Below the pieces are notes generated by a model. It was not told the origin of the DNA. It ran no database searches and was given only the letters and a program-made list of their open reading frames with translations. Shown piece by piece: positions 28,423 to 35,846 of a DNA stretch of 64,000 nt. The DNA is from Mycobacterium sp. MS1601 (GTDB lineage Bacteria; Actinomycetota; Actinomycetes; Mycobacteriales; Mycobacteriaceae). The stretch lies in the NCBI RefSeq assembly GCF_001984215.1, contig NZ_CP019420.1:5146001-5210000 (forward strand), given 5' to 3'. The stretch's first letter is position 1. The number at the start of each line of letters is the position of its first letter. Made by a program: the position numbers and the translations under genes.

Positions 28423-28959
28423 ATGCGTGTACTCGTTGCCTACGCCTCCCGCCGCGGCGGGACGGCAGGGCTGGCTGCCATGATCGGAGATGCGTTCGGG
28501 CGCAACGGATGGGAGGTCGACGTTCGTCGCGCCGGTGACGTTCATGACCTGGCTGAGTTCGATGTCGTGGTGGTGGCTTCCGCGCTGTACATGGGCCGGT
28601 GGCTGGGGGAGGCCCGTCGGTTTCTGCGACGGCATGCCGACGAGTTGCGGACGCGGCACGTATGGCTGGTCAGCAGTGGGCCCCTGACGCGGGATGTTGA
28701 GATCGACACTCCGCCACCGCGTGCGGTGAAACGGTTGGCGGTGAAGGTGAACGCCTACGGTCACGCGATGTTCGGAGGGCGGCTGCTCCGCGACGCACGC
28801 GGATTTCCGGCCCGCGTAATGGCACGGTCGAGTTCGGGGGACTATCGCGATCCTGCCCGGGTGCAGGCGTGGGTCTCGGCGGCAGTGGCCAGCGTGCGGG
28901 CTGTCAGTGCCCGTGAGCGCCAGTCGCACGCGCAGCCGGAACACAACACTTCGCTCTGA
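28423..28959 (+). CDS. Flavodoxin-domain protein (HemG-like)
   Basis: 178 residues from ATG 28423, with AGAGGT upstream. It begins MRVLVAYASRRGGTAGLA, the FMN phosphate-binding loop of flavodoxins, followed by FDVVVVASALYMGRWL and a WLVSSGPL strand. This pattern is close to menaquinone-dependent protoporphyrinogen oxidase (HemG) and related flavodoxin-like proteins common in actinobacteria. An FMN-dependent electron-transfer role is likely; protoporphyrinogen as substrate is unproven. It is divergent from WS/DGAT with a shared DosR-like box. Confidence 0.8.
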   Translation: MRVLVAYASRRGGTAGLAAMIGDAFGRNGWEVDVRRAGDVHDLAEFDVVVVASALYMGRWLGEARRFLRRHADELRTRHVWLVSSGPLTRDVEIDTPPPRAVKRLAVKVNAYGHAMFGGRLLRDARGFPARVMARSSSGDYRDPARVQAWVSAAVASVRAVSARERQSHAQPEHNTSL

Positions 28960-29067
28960 CACCCGTCAGCGTCCTCTGGCATTCGATGCGACGGAACCGT
29001 TCACGATCACGTCGAGATCGACGACTTTCCTGTGGGCGCTGCTCGCCGCCCGGACGTTCACTGTCGA

Positions 29068-30014
29068 TCACGAGAGTTCCACGGGGTCCGGCACGACACG
29101 GAACAGACGTTCGACATCCTCTCGACGGCAGACCTCGGTGCCCGGCGTCAACAGCATGGCTGCTCCCGCAGCGACGCCGAATCTCATGGATTTCCTCAGC
29201 GACCACCCTCGCTCCAGGCTGGTCACCACGGCGGCCACCATCGCGTCTCCTGCGCCCACCCCGCTCACACCGGAGACAGGTACGGCGGGGAACAGCGCGG
29301 CGGTCGTGTCGGTGATCAACAGGGCACCATGGGCGCCGCACGACACCACGACGATACGAGCCACACCGTGACTGATGAGCTCCCGGCCCGCGGCTACCCG
29401 CGCCGTGTCGTCCGACAACTCCCTGCCAAGCCGGTCGCGGAGTTCGCGCACACTGGTCTTGAGGAGCCATACGTCGGAGGTGATCTGGTGCAGGCCTCGT
29501 CCCGATGTGTCCAGCACCATCAATGTATCTGTTTTGCAGCATATCTCGGCGACACGCTGGTACAGATCCGGCGACGACCCAGGGGGAGGCTGCCGCTGCA
29601 GACCACGAAGCGTGCGCCTTGCGCGGCTTCGTCCAGAGCCTTTAAACATCGGTTCTCATCCTCGGCGGTCACCGTAGGACCGGGCAGGACGAATCGGAAC
29701 TGACGCCCCGTGTTGCGTTCGTTGACGGTGAAGCTCTCCCTGGTCGGCCCGGCTATCCGCACTTCTCGGATCGGGACCGAGGCGCGGTGCATGAGATCGA
29801 TAATGGTTTGACCGGTGGGCCCACCCACAGGAAACACCGCTGTTGCCACAGCGCCGAGAGCCTGGGCTGTGCGGGCCACGTTGATACCGCCACCACCGGG
29901 ATCGTAACGCGCAGCACTGCAACGGAGTTTCTCTGTGGGATCGACGGTGTCGGTGGCAGTGGTGATGTCCAGAGCTGGATTCATCGTCAGAGTGACGATG
30001 GATGGCGGCATCAC
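29068..30014 (-). pseudogene. pfkB2: PfkB-family (6-/1-)phosphofructokinase, interrupted by a one-base frameshift
   Basis: The leftward gene starts at ATG 30014. The first frame holds the ribokinase-fold N-terminus (TLTMNPALDITTATD, DPGGGGINVARTAQALG, FVVCSGSLP). The second frame holds the rest (DLYQRVAEIC to VSGVSGVGAGDAMVAAVV, with the catalytic Asp in GAGD). The break is at a run of five C on the coding strand (29582-29586); one more C gives SGSLPPGSSPDLYQ and a full-length kinase of about 315 residues. M. tuberculosis PfkB2 (Rv2029c) is the DosR-regulon homologue and is also next to Rv2030c. The start overlaps the Rv2030c-like stop by 4 bp, so the two are coupled. The break may be a sequencing error. 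Confidence 0.8.
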
Positions 30015-32056
30015 AATCCCGTCGGGAACGTCTCGGGTGTCTCTCCGGCGACCCAGCGACTGTTCACCTCAAGCGGCTCGAGAGCGCTGGTGCGGTCGAT
30101 GTGGATGATGGCGTCGAACTGGTCGGCCGAGCGGACGTGAAAGTAGTGGCTCTGCCGTTCGGTCGCAGGAAGATAGATGACCCCGATGGCTCTGCCCAGA
30201 CGAACCGTGGACAACGGTTCGTCTGCCCAGCGGCTGATCCTGGGCGAAATCAGGAACGCGTCCCGGCCGGTCGCATGGAACAGCTCCTCGACACTGCCGT
30301 TGAGTGCCGGGCGAACCGTTTTCCGCTCGGCAGGGCCACCCCATTCACTGGCGGCGGTCACGCTACCGGTGTACGTGGTCATGCCGATGAGGCGAGCGCT
30401 GTCGGCGTAGGTCTGACGTGCCAACTGACCCAGTGTCAGTTGACCGTCGGCGGATACCTCGGTGGCTCTGGCATCGCCGACGTGAGAATTGTGGGCCCAC
30501 ACCACGATTCGTGCCGGCTTTCGGCCGTCGCGACCCAGATGCGCCGACAGTGCCTGAAGTGTTTGATGCATGTGCCGGTCGCGCAGGTTCCATGACGTCA
30601 CGCGGCCCCCGAACATGGCGCGGTAATACTCCTCGGCATTGCGCACCGTCAGGGCATTCTGCGTTGCGTAGAACAATTCGTCTTCGCCCACCATGCCGTC
30701 CCGGCGGGCGAGCGTGAGGGCGTTGCGCTGCATGTCGGTGAGCTGTGCGATGACCTGTCGCTCGCAGGACAACCCGGCTCCGAACGCGGCAGCGAACCCG
30801 TAAGCCTGTCCATCGTCGCCGGCGGTGCGATCGAAGCAGGCGTACCTGTTGCGGGCTCGCCCGGCCGCTGCGGGGTCGACGTTCTCGAGGTAGTTGATGA
30901 CTTCCTGCATCGATCTGTGCAGGCTGTACAGATCGAGCCCGTAGAAGCCTGCTGGTGTACTGCCGGCAGAATCGCAGCGTTGATTGTGTCGATGCAGCCA
31001 TTGCACGAAGTCGCGGACATCGACGTTTCGCCACATCCAGGAGGGGAAGCGTTCGAAGCCTCGCAGCGCCTGATCAGCGGTCTGATCGGTGCCGAGTCCG
31101 CGTACGTAGCGGTTCACACGGTAGGCATCAGGCCAGTCCGCTTCGACCGCCACGGCACAGAATCCTCGTTCGGAGATCAACCATTTCGTGATGGCAGCGC
31201 GCGCCGAGTAGAACTCGTGGGTGCCGTGTGAGCTCTCACCGATCAGAACGATCTGTGCATCACCGATGATCTCATCAAGCACCTCGTGGGGTGGAACGCC
31301 GTGCGGAGCGTCGACTGCGCACCGGTTGACGCCGTCGATCGGTGTCGGCTCGGTCAGCACCGAGACGTTGGCAGGTCCCGTGGTTGGCTTTGCCAGGTAA
31401 TCCCGCACCTCGTCGTCGCTGACCTGGCGGAAATCCCAGAACGACTCGCCCACCGCCACGAACGGCGTCGGCATGCTGGCGCACACCATGTCATCGACGA
31501 CGTCGGCGAACGCGCGGCACGTGGACTCGGGCGCCGCGGGGACGGCGACCACGATCTCAGCGGCGTCTTCGTCGCGCAGCGTCTGCACCGCGGCGTACAT
31601 GCTGGAACCGGTTGCGAGCCCGTCGTCTACGAGGATGACCGTCTTTCCGGTGACCTCGATCGGTGGCCGCTCCCCGCGATAGGCGGCCTCCCGGCGGAGA
31701 AGCTCGCGCCCTTCGCGTTCGACGATATCGCGGAGCTGCTGTGGGCTGACGCGCAGTGCGCGGATGATGTCATCGTTGACCACGACGCGGCCGCCGCGTG
31801 CCACGGCGCCGATCGCGAACTCTTCGTGGCCGGGAGCGCCGAGCTTGCGCACGATGAAGGTGTCCAGCGGTGCGCCGAGGGCTGCCGCCACTTCCCAGGC
31901 AACGGGCACGCCACCGCGCGCAAGGCCCAGTACGAGAACATCGTCGCGGTTGCGGTAGGCAGTGAGCAGCCCGGACAAAACCTGACCGGCTTCGCGACGG
32001 TCCCGGAAGACGCGGCGGGGTTCGCCGAGGGTCGTTGTGTCCTGTGTGTGGGTCAT
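30011..32056 (-). CDS. Phosphoribosyltransferase-erythromycin esterase fusion (Rv2030c-like)
   Basis: 681 residues, the length I recall for Rv2030c. Residues about 15-215 are a type I phosphoribosyltransferase domain with the PRPP-binding loop [18 protein letters not shown]. Residues about 250-670 are an erythromycin-esterase-like domain ([56 protein letters not shown]). The enzymatic function is unknown, though the family is a hallmark of the DosR regulon. It lies in a leftward run hspX, DUF1876, this gene, pfkB2. ATG 32056 has GGGAA upstream, and the DUF1876 gene ends 23 bp before it. Confidence 0.88.
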   Translation of the reverse strand: MTHTQDTTTLGEPRRVFRDRREAGQVLSGLLTAYRNRDDVLVLGLARGGVPVAWEVAAALGAPLDTFIVRKLGAPGHEEFAIGAVARGGRVVVNDDIIRALRVSPQQLRDIVEREGRELLRREAAYRGERPPIEVTGKTVILVDDGLATGSSMYAAVQTLRDEDAAEIVVAVPAAPESTCRAFADVVDDMVCASMPTPFVAVGESFWDFRQVSDDEVRDYLAKPTTGPANVSVLTEPTPIDGVNRCAVDAPHGVPPHEVLDEIIGDAQIVLIGESSHGTHEFYSARAAITKWLISERGFCAVAVEADWPDAYRVNRYVRGLGTDQTADQALRGFERFPSWMWRNVDVRDFVQWLHRHNQRCDSAGSTPAGFYGLDLYSLHRSMQEVINYLENVDPAAAGRARNRYACFDRTAGDDGQAYGFAAAFGAGLSCERQVIAQLTDMQRNALTLARRDGMVGEDELFYATQNALTVRNAEEYYRAMFGGRVTSWNLRDRHMHQTLQALSAHLGRDGRKPARIVVWAHNSHVGDARATEVSADGQLTLGQLARQTYADSARLIGMTTYTGSVTAASEWGGPAERKTVRPALNGSVEELFHATGRDAFLISPRISRWADEPLSTVRLGRAIGVIYLPATERQSHYFHVRSADQFDAIIHIDRTSALEPLEVNSRWVAGETPETFPTGL

Positions 32057-32079
32057 CGGAGTTCCCTGTTGTGTTCGGA

Positions 32080-32343
32080 TCAGTTCAGATGGTCCACCGG
32101 AGCGTTGGTGGCGGCCTCGATGTGGTGCCGGGTTACGGAGCGCAGTTGCTGGGCAAGATCGGTCAGCGCCCGCGCGGCAGCAAGCTCAGCCCCGATATCC
32201 GCGATATCACGATCGGCAGGGTTGCAACGCGCTCGCCCCTCGGCCACCAAAGTCCGCTCTCCCCAATGTAACCGCGCGACGGCCTTGGTAGTGCCGTCGT
32301 GCTCGTCGGTGGTCACATCCACCGACCAGTGTTTGCCGTGCAT
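32080..32343 (-). CDS. DUF1876 (Rv1738-like) stress protein
   Basis: 87 residues from ATG 32343, with GGGAGGA upstream. [20 protein letters not shown], the [20 protein letters not shown] stretch and the end match the Rv1738/Rv2632c family, which is strongly induced in hypoxia and has a fold like ribosome hibernation factors. A role in slowing translation during dormancy has been suggested for the family but is not proven. It lies between hspX (75 bp) and the Rv2030c-like gene (23 bp), most likely in one operon. Confidence 0.85.
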   Translation of the reverse strand: MHGKHWSVDVTTDEHDGTTKAVARLHWGERTLVAEGRARCNPADRDIADIGAELAAARALTDLAQQLRSVTRHHIEAATNAPVDHLN

Positions 32344-32418
32344 GGCATTCCTCCCATGGGATGGCGCCGCGAGCGGCGGTCTCGGCACACGAGCGCGTGC
32401 ACGAGACCGCCGCGGCGG

Positions 32419-32850
32419 TCACTTCGTCGATTCGATCGACACGTGCTTCTCGGTCACCGCAGACTCCTTCAACGGCACCGTCACCGTGAGGATCCCCTTG
32501 TCGTAGGTGGCTTTGATGCTCTCGTCGTCGGCGCCGGCCGGCAGTGTGACCGAGCGGAGGAAAGAGCCGTAGGAGAACTCCGACCGCCCGCTGGGCTCCT
32601 CCTTCCGCTCGCTTCGCTCCGCCTTGATGGTGAGGACACCGTCACGCACGGTGACGTCGACGTCCTTCTCCGGGTCCACCCCCGGGATCTCGGCCTGCAG
32701 CTGATACTTGCCGTCCAACACGGCGTCCTCAACCTTGATGATGTGGCCGTCGAACGGTGGTCGCAGGTTTGCCCAGCCGGGTAGCCCTGAGAAGAAGTCG
32801 GAAACGTCCGGCCAGAACGAGCGATGCTGGTGCACAGCAAGATTGCTCAT
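32419..32850 (-). CDS. hspX: Hsp20/alpha-crystallin small heat shock protein (HspX/Acr-like)
   Basis: 143 residues from ATG 32850, with AAAGGACA upstream; an extra in-frame N-terminus to 32937 is rejected. The alpha-crystallin domain covers about residues 40-135 (YQLQAEIPGVDPEKDVDVTV, SYGSFLRSVTLPAGADDESI, YDKGILTVTVPLKE). Length is one residue less than M. tuberculosis HspX (Rv2031c). It is an ATP-independent holdase chaperone. Two DosR-like boxes lie 68 and 90 bp upstream, and the gene leads the hspX-DUF1876-Rv2030c-pfkB2 run. Confidence 0.92.
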   Translation of the reverse strand: MSNLAVHQHRSFWPDVSDFFSGLPGWANLRPPFDGHIIKVEDAVLDGKYQLQAEIPGVDPEKDVDVTVRDGVLTIKAERSERKEEPSGRSEFSYGSFLRSVTLPAGADDESIKATYDKGILTVTVPLKESAVTEKHVSIESTK

Positions 32851-32917
32851 GATGTGTCCTTTCGTAGTGATGTTGCCGCAAAACCAGATCCGACCACCGG
32901 GGCAGGGTGGGGGACTA

Positions 32918-32953
32918 GGGGCAGAAGTCCTCGCCACACAGGTCGATGGTCCG
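32918..32953 (-). promoter_or_regulatory. Paired DosR-like boxes upstream of hspX
   Basis: Read on the minus strand: AGGACTTCTGCCCC (32931-32918) and CGGACCATCGACCT (32953-32940). They are offset by exactly 22 bp and lie just upstream of hspX. The hspX promoter of M. tuberculosis is also controlled by several DosR sites. Confidence 0.6.
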
Positions 32954-33131
32954 GCGAGAGTTGGCGGCGCCCCAACCCAAGGTCGAGCAACGCCCTGACG
33001 GTTGTCGCGGTTGGCCTGCAGCGAGCGGGCTCACAGGACTCCGGCAAACAAGTCGTAGCCGTATTGGTTGTGGTTTGTTCGCCGAGATGGTGCAGTTCTT
33101 TGCCGACGCGCTGTACAAACGCCAGACACTG

Positions 33132-33145
33132 GTGACAACCGGCCC
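33132..33145 (+). promoter_or_regulatory. DosR-like box upstream of SRPBCC gene
   Basis: GTGACAACCGGCCC fits the DosR-type motif and ends 35 bp before the start at 33181. The rest of the 330-bp divergent region from hspX (32851-33180) holds only the boxes listed. Confidence 0.55.
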
Positions 33146-33180
33146 TAGGCAGGTCCAGCTATGCGCGGGAAGCTGCTGGC

Positions 33181-33858
33181 ATGCCTTCCAACACCGTCAA
33201 GACCGGTGCCGCACTGGGATTTCTCTACGTCGCACGGCGGTACTACCGCAACTGGGGAACCACCAAAGAGGAGTGCTCGGAGACACTGCCAGGGGACGAT
33301 CTGGTGGAGGCTCCGGCCGTCCAGACCACCGAAGGAATCTGGATCGACGCACCCGCGGCCGACGTCTGGCCCTGGCTGATCCAGATGGGCCAGGACCGCG
33401 GTGGCCTCTACAGCTACGAGAAGCTCGAAAATCTTGCGGGTCTGCAGTACCACAACACCGATGTCGTACATCAGGAGTGGCAACATCTGCTGCCTGGGGA
33501 TGTCGTTCGGCTGGCACCCCAGCGGTGGCTGGGACTTCGGGACGGCCTCGTGCTCGAAGTCGCCAAGGTGGTGGAAGGGCAGTCGATAGTGCTGCGCGCG
33601 ACCCCTGCACGTCAGCACTGGAACGCGGTGTGGTCGTTTCACGTGCTCCCGCGATGGGATGACCGGTGCAGGCTGCTGATTAGGTCTCGAACGGGATTAC
33701 GCCACCCTGGTGAAGTACTCGCCACCGAAATCGCCGGGCCGGCCTTGGCGATCATCACCCGGGGGATGCTGTTGGGAATCAAACGTCGCGTAGAGAATCT
33801 GGCCCAAGCCGACGCGGCAGCGGCGGCCGCCAGCGGGGATGGCCAGCGGGTGCGCTAG
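33181..33858 (+). CDS. SRPBCC-fold protein
   Basis: 225 residues from ATG 33181, with GGGAAG upstream. The sequence has the pattern of a START/SRPBCC hydrophobic-ligand-binding family: IWIDAPAADVWPWLIQMGQD, GGLYSYEKLENLAG, HNTDVVHQEWQHLLPGD, then a beta-rich core. Ligand and function are unknown. A clear paralogue lies at 34996-35634, and both are preceded by DosR-like boxes. The C-terminal Ala-rich tail overlaps the convergent flavin-oxidase-like gene by 80 bp. Confidence 0.8.
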   Translation: MPSNTVKTGAALGFLYVARRYYRNWGTTKEECSETLPGDDLVEAPAVQTTEGIWIDAPAADVWPWLIQMGQDRGGLYSYEKLENLAGLQYHNTDVVHQEWQHLLPGDVVRLAPQRWLGLRDGLVLEVAKVVEGQSIVLRATPARQHWNAVWSFHVLPRWDDRCRLLIRSRTGLRHPGEVLATEIAGPALAIITRGMLLGIKRRVENLAQADAAAAAASGDGQRVR

Positions 33859-34291
33859 AACTCTCATCTCTGGGCGCGCTTGCCGGGCGGTCGAACTGGA
33901 ACCGGCGACCGCTGACCCGCAGCGGACGAATGCGGACGAAATGTTGTTTGTCCGCGTCCACCCATGGCCGCAGCCCGGCCTGCTCTGCAACGTCGATCTC
34001 GTCGTCGGTGGACAGAATCCTTGCGAACCCCTTGACGATGACGCTCCAGCCTTGAGTGTGCTCGTGGCCGTCCGCCTCGAAGGTGACGTTGTGATTGATG
34101 GCGGTGCTGACCAGCTTCGTTCCTCCGGCGGTCCGGAACAACAGAGTGCGGTCCTGAACGGCGAAGTTGACCGGGAACACTTCGGGTTCGCCGTCAACAC
34201 TGGTGATGAGGCGGCCTAGCGAGACGCTGGACAACAGATCCCAGCAGGTGCTCTCCGGTAGGACGGTGGCGAGTTGGGTTTGGTTGGACAT
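33779..34291 (-). CDS. Pyridoxamine 5'-phosphate oxidase-fold flavin-binding protein
   Basis: 170 residues from ATG 34291. The first 130 residues follow the PPOX/FMN-binding split-barrel family (LLSSVSLGRLITSVDGEPEV, FPVNFAVQDRTLLFRTAGGTKL, HTQGWSVIVKGFARIL, VRIRPLRVSGRRFQF). Members bind FMN, F420 or heme. The natural end is expected soon after FQF; instead a 40-residue Pro/Arg-rich tail runs 80 bp into the convergent SRPBCC gene, so a small frameshift near 33895 is possible. A DosR-like box lies 37 bp upstream. Confidence 0.75.
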   Translation of the reverse strand: MSNQTQLATVLPESTCWDLLSSVSLGRLITSVDGEPEVFPVNFAVQDRTLLFRTAGGTKLVSTAINHNVTFEADGHEHTQGWSVIVKGFARILSTDDEIDVAEQAGLRPWVDADKQHFVRIRPLRVSGRRFQFDRPASAPRDESSSAPAGHPRWRPPLPRRLGPDSLRDV

Positions 34292-34605
34292 GGCCGTGAC
34301 GCTACGCAGTTTTTCACGTCGGGAACGTGGCCGAAAGGCCCTACCTCATGGAGTATTTGGGCGCGGCCCAGGTTCTTTGAGTGTCAACACACCGCCGAAA
34401 CCGGAGGTCGACCGCGTCCGAGTTCCTCGGCAACTGCACTTGCCGCCCATCGGCTCCCACGTACCCAATGGGTTGGTGATCGCATCTCTGAGTCCGCACG
34501 TCAAGACTGTCTGCACAGCTATCAGTGATGCCCATCCTGGGCCGGAGGTTTACGCGGGTGAGCGGATGCGCTTTGGTCCCGTCCAATAATGCGCGGGTGG
34601 GTTGC
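34292..34605. promoter_or_regulatory. Gap with DosR-like box at 34328-34341
   Basis: The 314-bp gap between two leftward genes contains TGGCCGAAAGGCCC (34328-34341); its reverse complement GGGCCTTTCGGCCA fits the DosR-type motif except the last base. It lies close to the start of the flavin-oxidase-like gene. Nothing else was recognised up to the SpoIIAA-like gene. Confidence 0.5.
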
Positions 34606-34974
34606 TTAACCGGCGGACCACTCCTTGGCTTGTTCGAGCTCGTCGAGGCCGAACAGTTTCAGTTCGCCGGGAACCATCCAGGCCAAGGCGTGCAGGGCGT
34701 GCGCTATCCACTCCTTGTCGGTGACCACCGCCATGCGCTTGAAGGACGAATGGTGCTGGAACACAACACCGAAACCCTGTTTGAGGTCCTCGGTGAGACC
34801 GCCGGGTCCAAAGCCCCGGTAGTCGCTGTCGATGACCTCGACGAACCGGATCTCGTCGGTGTCGAGAAGCTGTTGCATCGTGGGTCTGAACTCGCGGATG
34901 TCGTCACCGGTGAGCTTGCCGGAGACGCGGATGCCGGTGACACCCTCGGGGGTGTCGGGTAGTACCTCGATCAT
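34606..34974 (-). CDS. SpoIIAA/STAS-like protein
   Basis: 122 residues. The sequence (IRVSGKLTGDDIREFRPTMQ, FVEVIDSDYRGFGPGGLTED, HHSSFKRMAVVTDKEWI) is typical of the SpoIIAA-like family (DUF3478), a STAS-fold group thought to bind nonpolar ligands or partner proteins. There is no conserved phosphorylatable Ser of true anti-sigma antagonists that I can assign. It is 21 bp downstream of the SRPBCC gene and probably co-transcribed with it. Confidence 0.8.
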   Translation of the reverse strand: MIEVLPDTPEGVTGIRVSGKLTGDDIREFRPTMQQLLDTDEIRFVEVIDSDYRGFGPGGLTEDLKQGFGVVFQHHSSFKRMAVVTDKEWIAHALHALAWMVPGELKLFGLDELEQAKEWSAG

Positions 34975-34995
34975 GTTGCGGTGTCCTCTCTGACG

Positions 34996-35634
34996 TCAGT
35001 GAACGTGCCGACCCGCGGCGCGGTCCCGGATTCCTCGCAGCATCCGTTGCTCCATCACGAAGTGCGGTACGTCGAACCAGAAGTGGCCGACGGGTGTACC
35101 GCTGCCACGGGCCACCAGCCTGATGCCGCCGTTGGTCGGACGAACAACGAAGCTCCACGAGCCGTGAGCTTTCCGTCCCTCCGTCAGACGGGTGAAATCA
35201 GCCGGCGAAACCAGCACCAGATGTGACTCAGTCCGCACGGCGGCGACGATCTGCCGCGCCGACTGGCCGTACCGCCGGGCCAGCCACACGGTGTCGCCGA
35301 CGTGCAGCGGTTGCCACTCCGGGTGAATGTGGTTCGCATTGTGCATGTCTGCACCGAGGGCGCGTTCCAGCCATGCGTAGCTGTAGAAGCCGCCACGGCC
35401 TTCGCCCATCTGTGCCAGCCAGGGCCAGACGGCGTCAGCCGTGGCAGGGATCCAGATGGCTCGTGTGGTCCGCGGCAGTTCGGTTTCGGTGAGCTCATCG
35501 CCGGGCAAGGAATCGACGATCTCGTCGGGATGCGCGCCCCACGTGTACATCCAGGGGCGGAACAGGCCGCGGTAGAGGGCAATGATCCACACTGCAAACA
35601 TGGCCAGCGCCAGTCCGAACCGTTGTTGTCCCAT
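34996..35634 (-). CDS. Membrane-anchored SRPBCC-fold protein
   Basis: About 212 residues from ATG 35634; the start is uncertain because no strong ribosome-binding site is seen and an in-frame ATG exists at 35667. An N-terminal hydrophobic helix (FGLALAMFAVWIIALYRGLF) is followed by an SRPBCC domain closely related to the protein at 33181: IWIPATADAVWPWLAQMGEG, GGFYSYAWLERALGADMHN, HPEWQPLHVGDTVWLA. The helix suggests membrane attachment, unlike the paralogue. DosR-like boxes lie in the divergent region with ppsA. Confidence 0.78.
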   Translation of the reverse strand: MGQQRFGLALAMFAVWIIALYRGLFRPWMYTWGAHPDEIVDSLPGDELTETELPRTTRAIWIPATADAVWPWLAQMGEGRGGFYSYAWLERALGADMHNANHIHPEWQPLHVGDTVWLARRYGQSARQIVAAVRTESHLVLVSPADFTRLTEGRKAHGSWSFVVRPTNGGIRLVARGSGTPVGHFWFDVPHFVMEQRMLRGIRDRAAGRHVH

Positions 35635-35753
35635 TCCCGCACGATCACATCCCGAGTTGTGCTGCATCAGGGTCGAAAGGCCGCACACCGGAGGTCTTGT
35701 GGGGTCTAGCCGCGGGACTCTGCGATCACACCCGGGTGCGTCACCGGGCGTGT

Positions 35754-35790
35754 GGGACCTAAGACACCGGCTGACTGGGACCTTCGCCGA
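35754..35790. promoter_or_regulatory. Paired DosR-like boxes upstream of ppsA
   Basis: GGGACCTAAGACAC (35754-35767) and GGGACCTTCGCCGA (35777-35790) start 23 bp apart. The second ends 56 bp before the ppsA start, and both also lie upstream of the divergent SRPBCC-SpoIIAA pair. Confidence 0.55.
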
Positions 35791-35846
35791 CGGGGTATGG
35801 TCCTGCGCCGCTACGCGCACCGGCCGGGGCCGACGACAGTGAGTGC

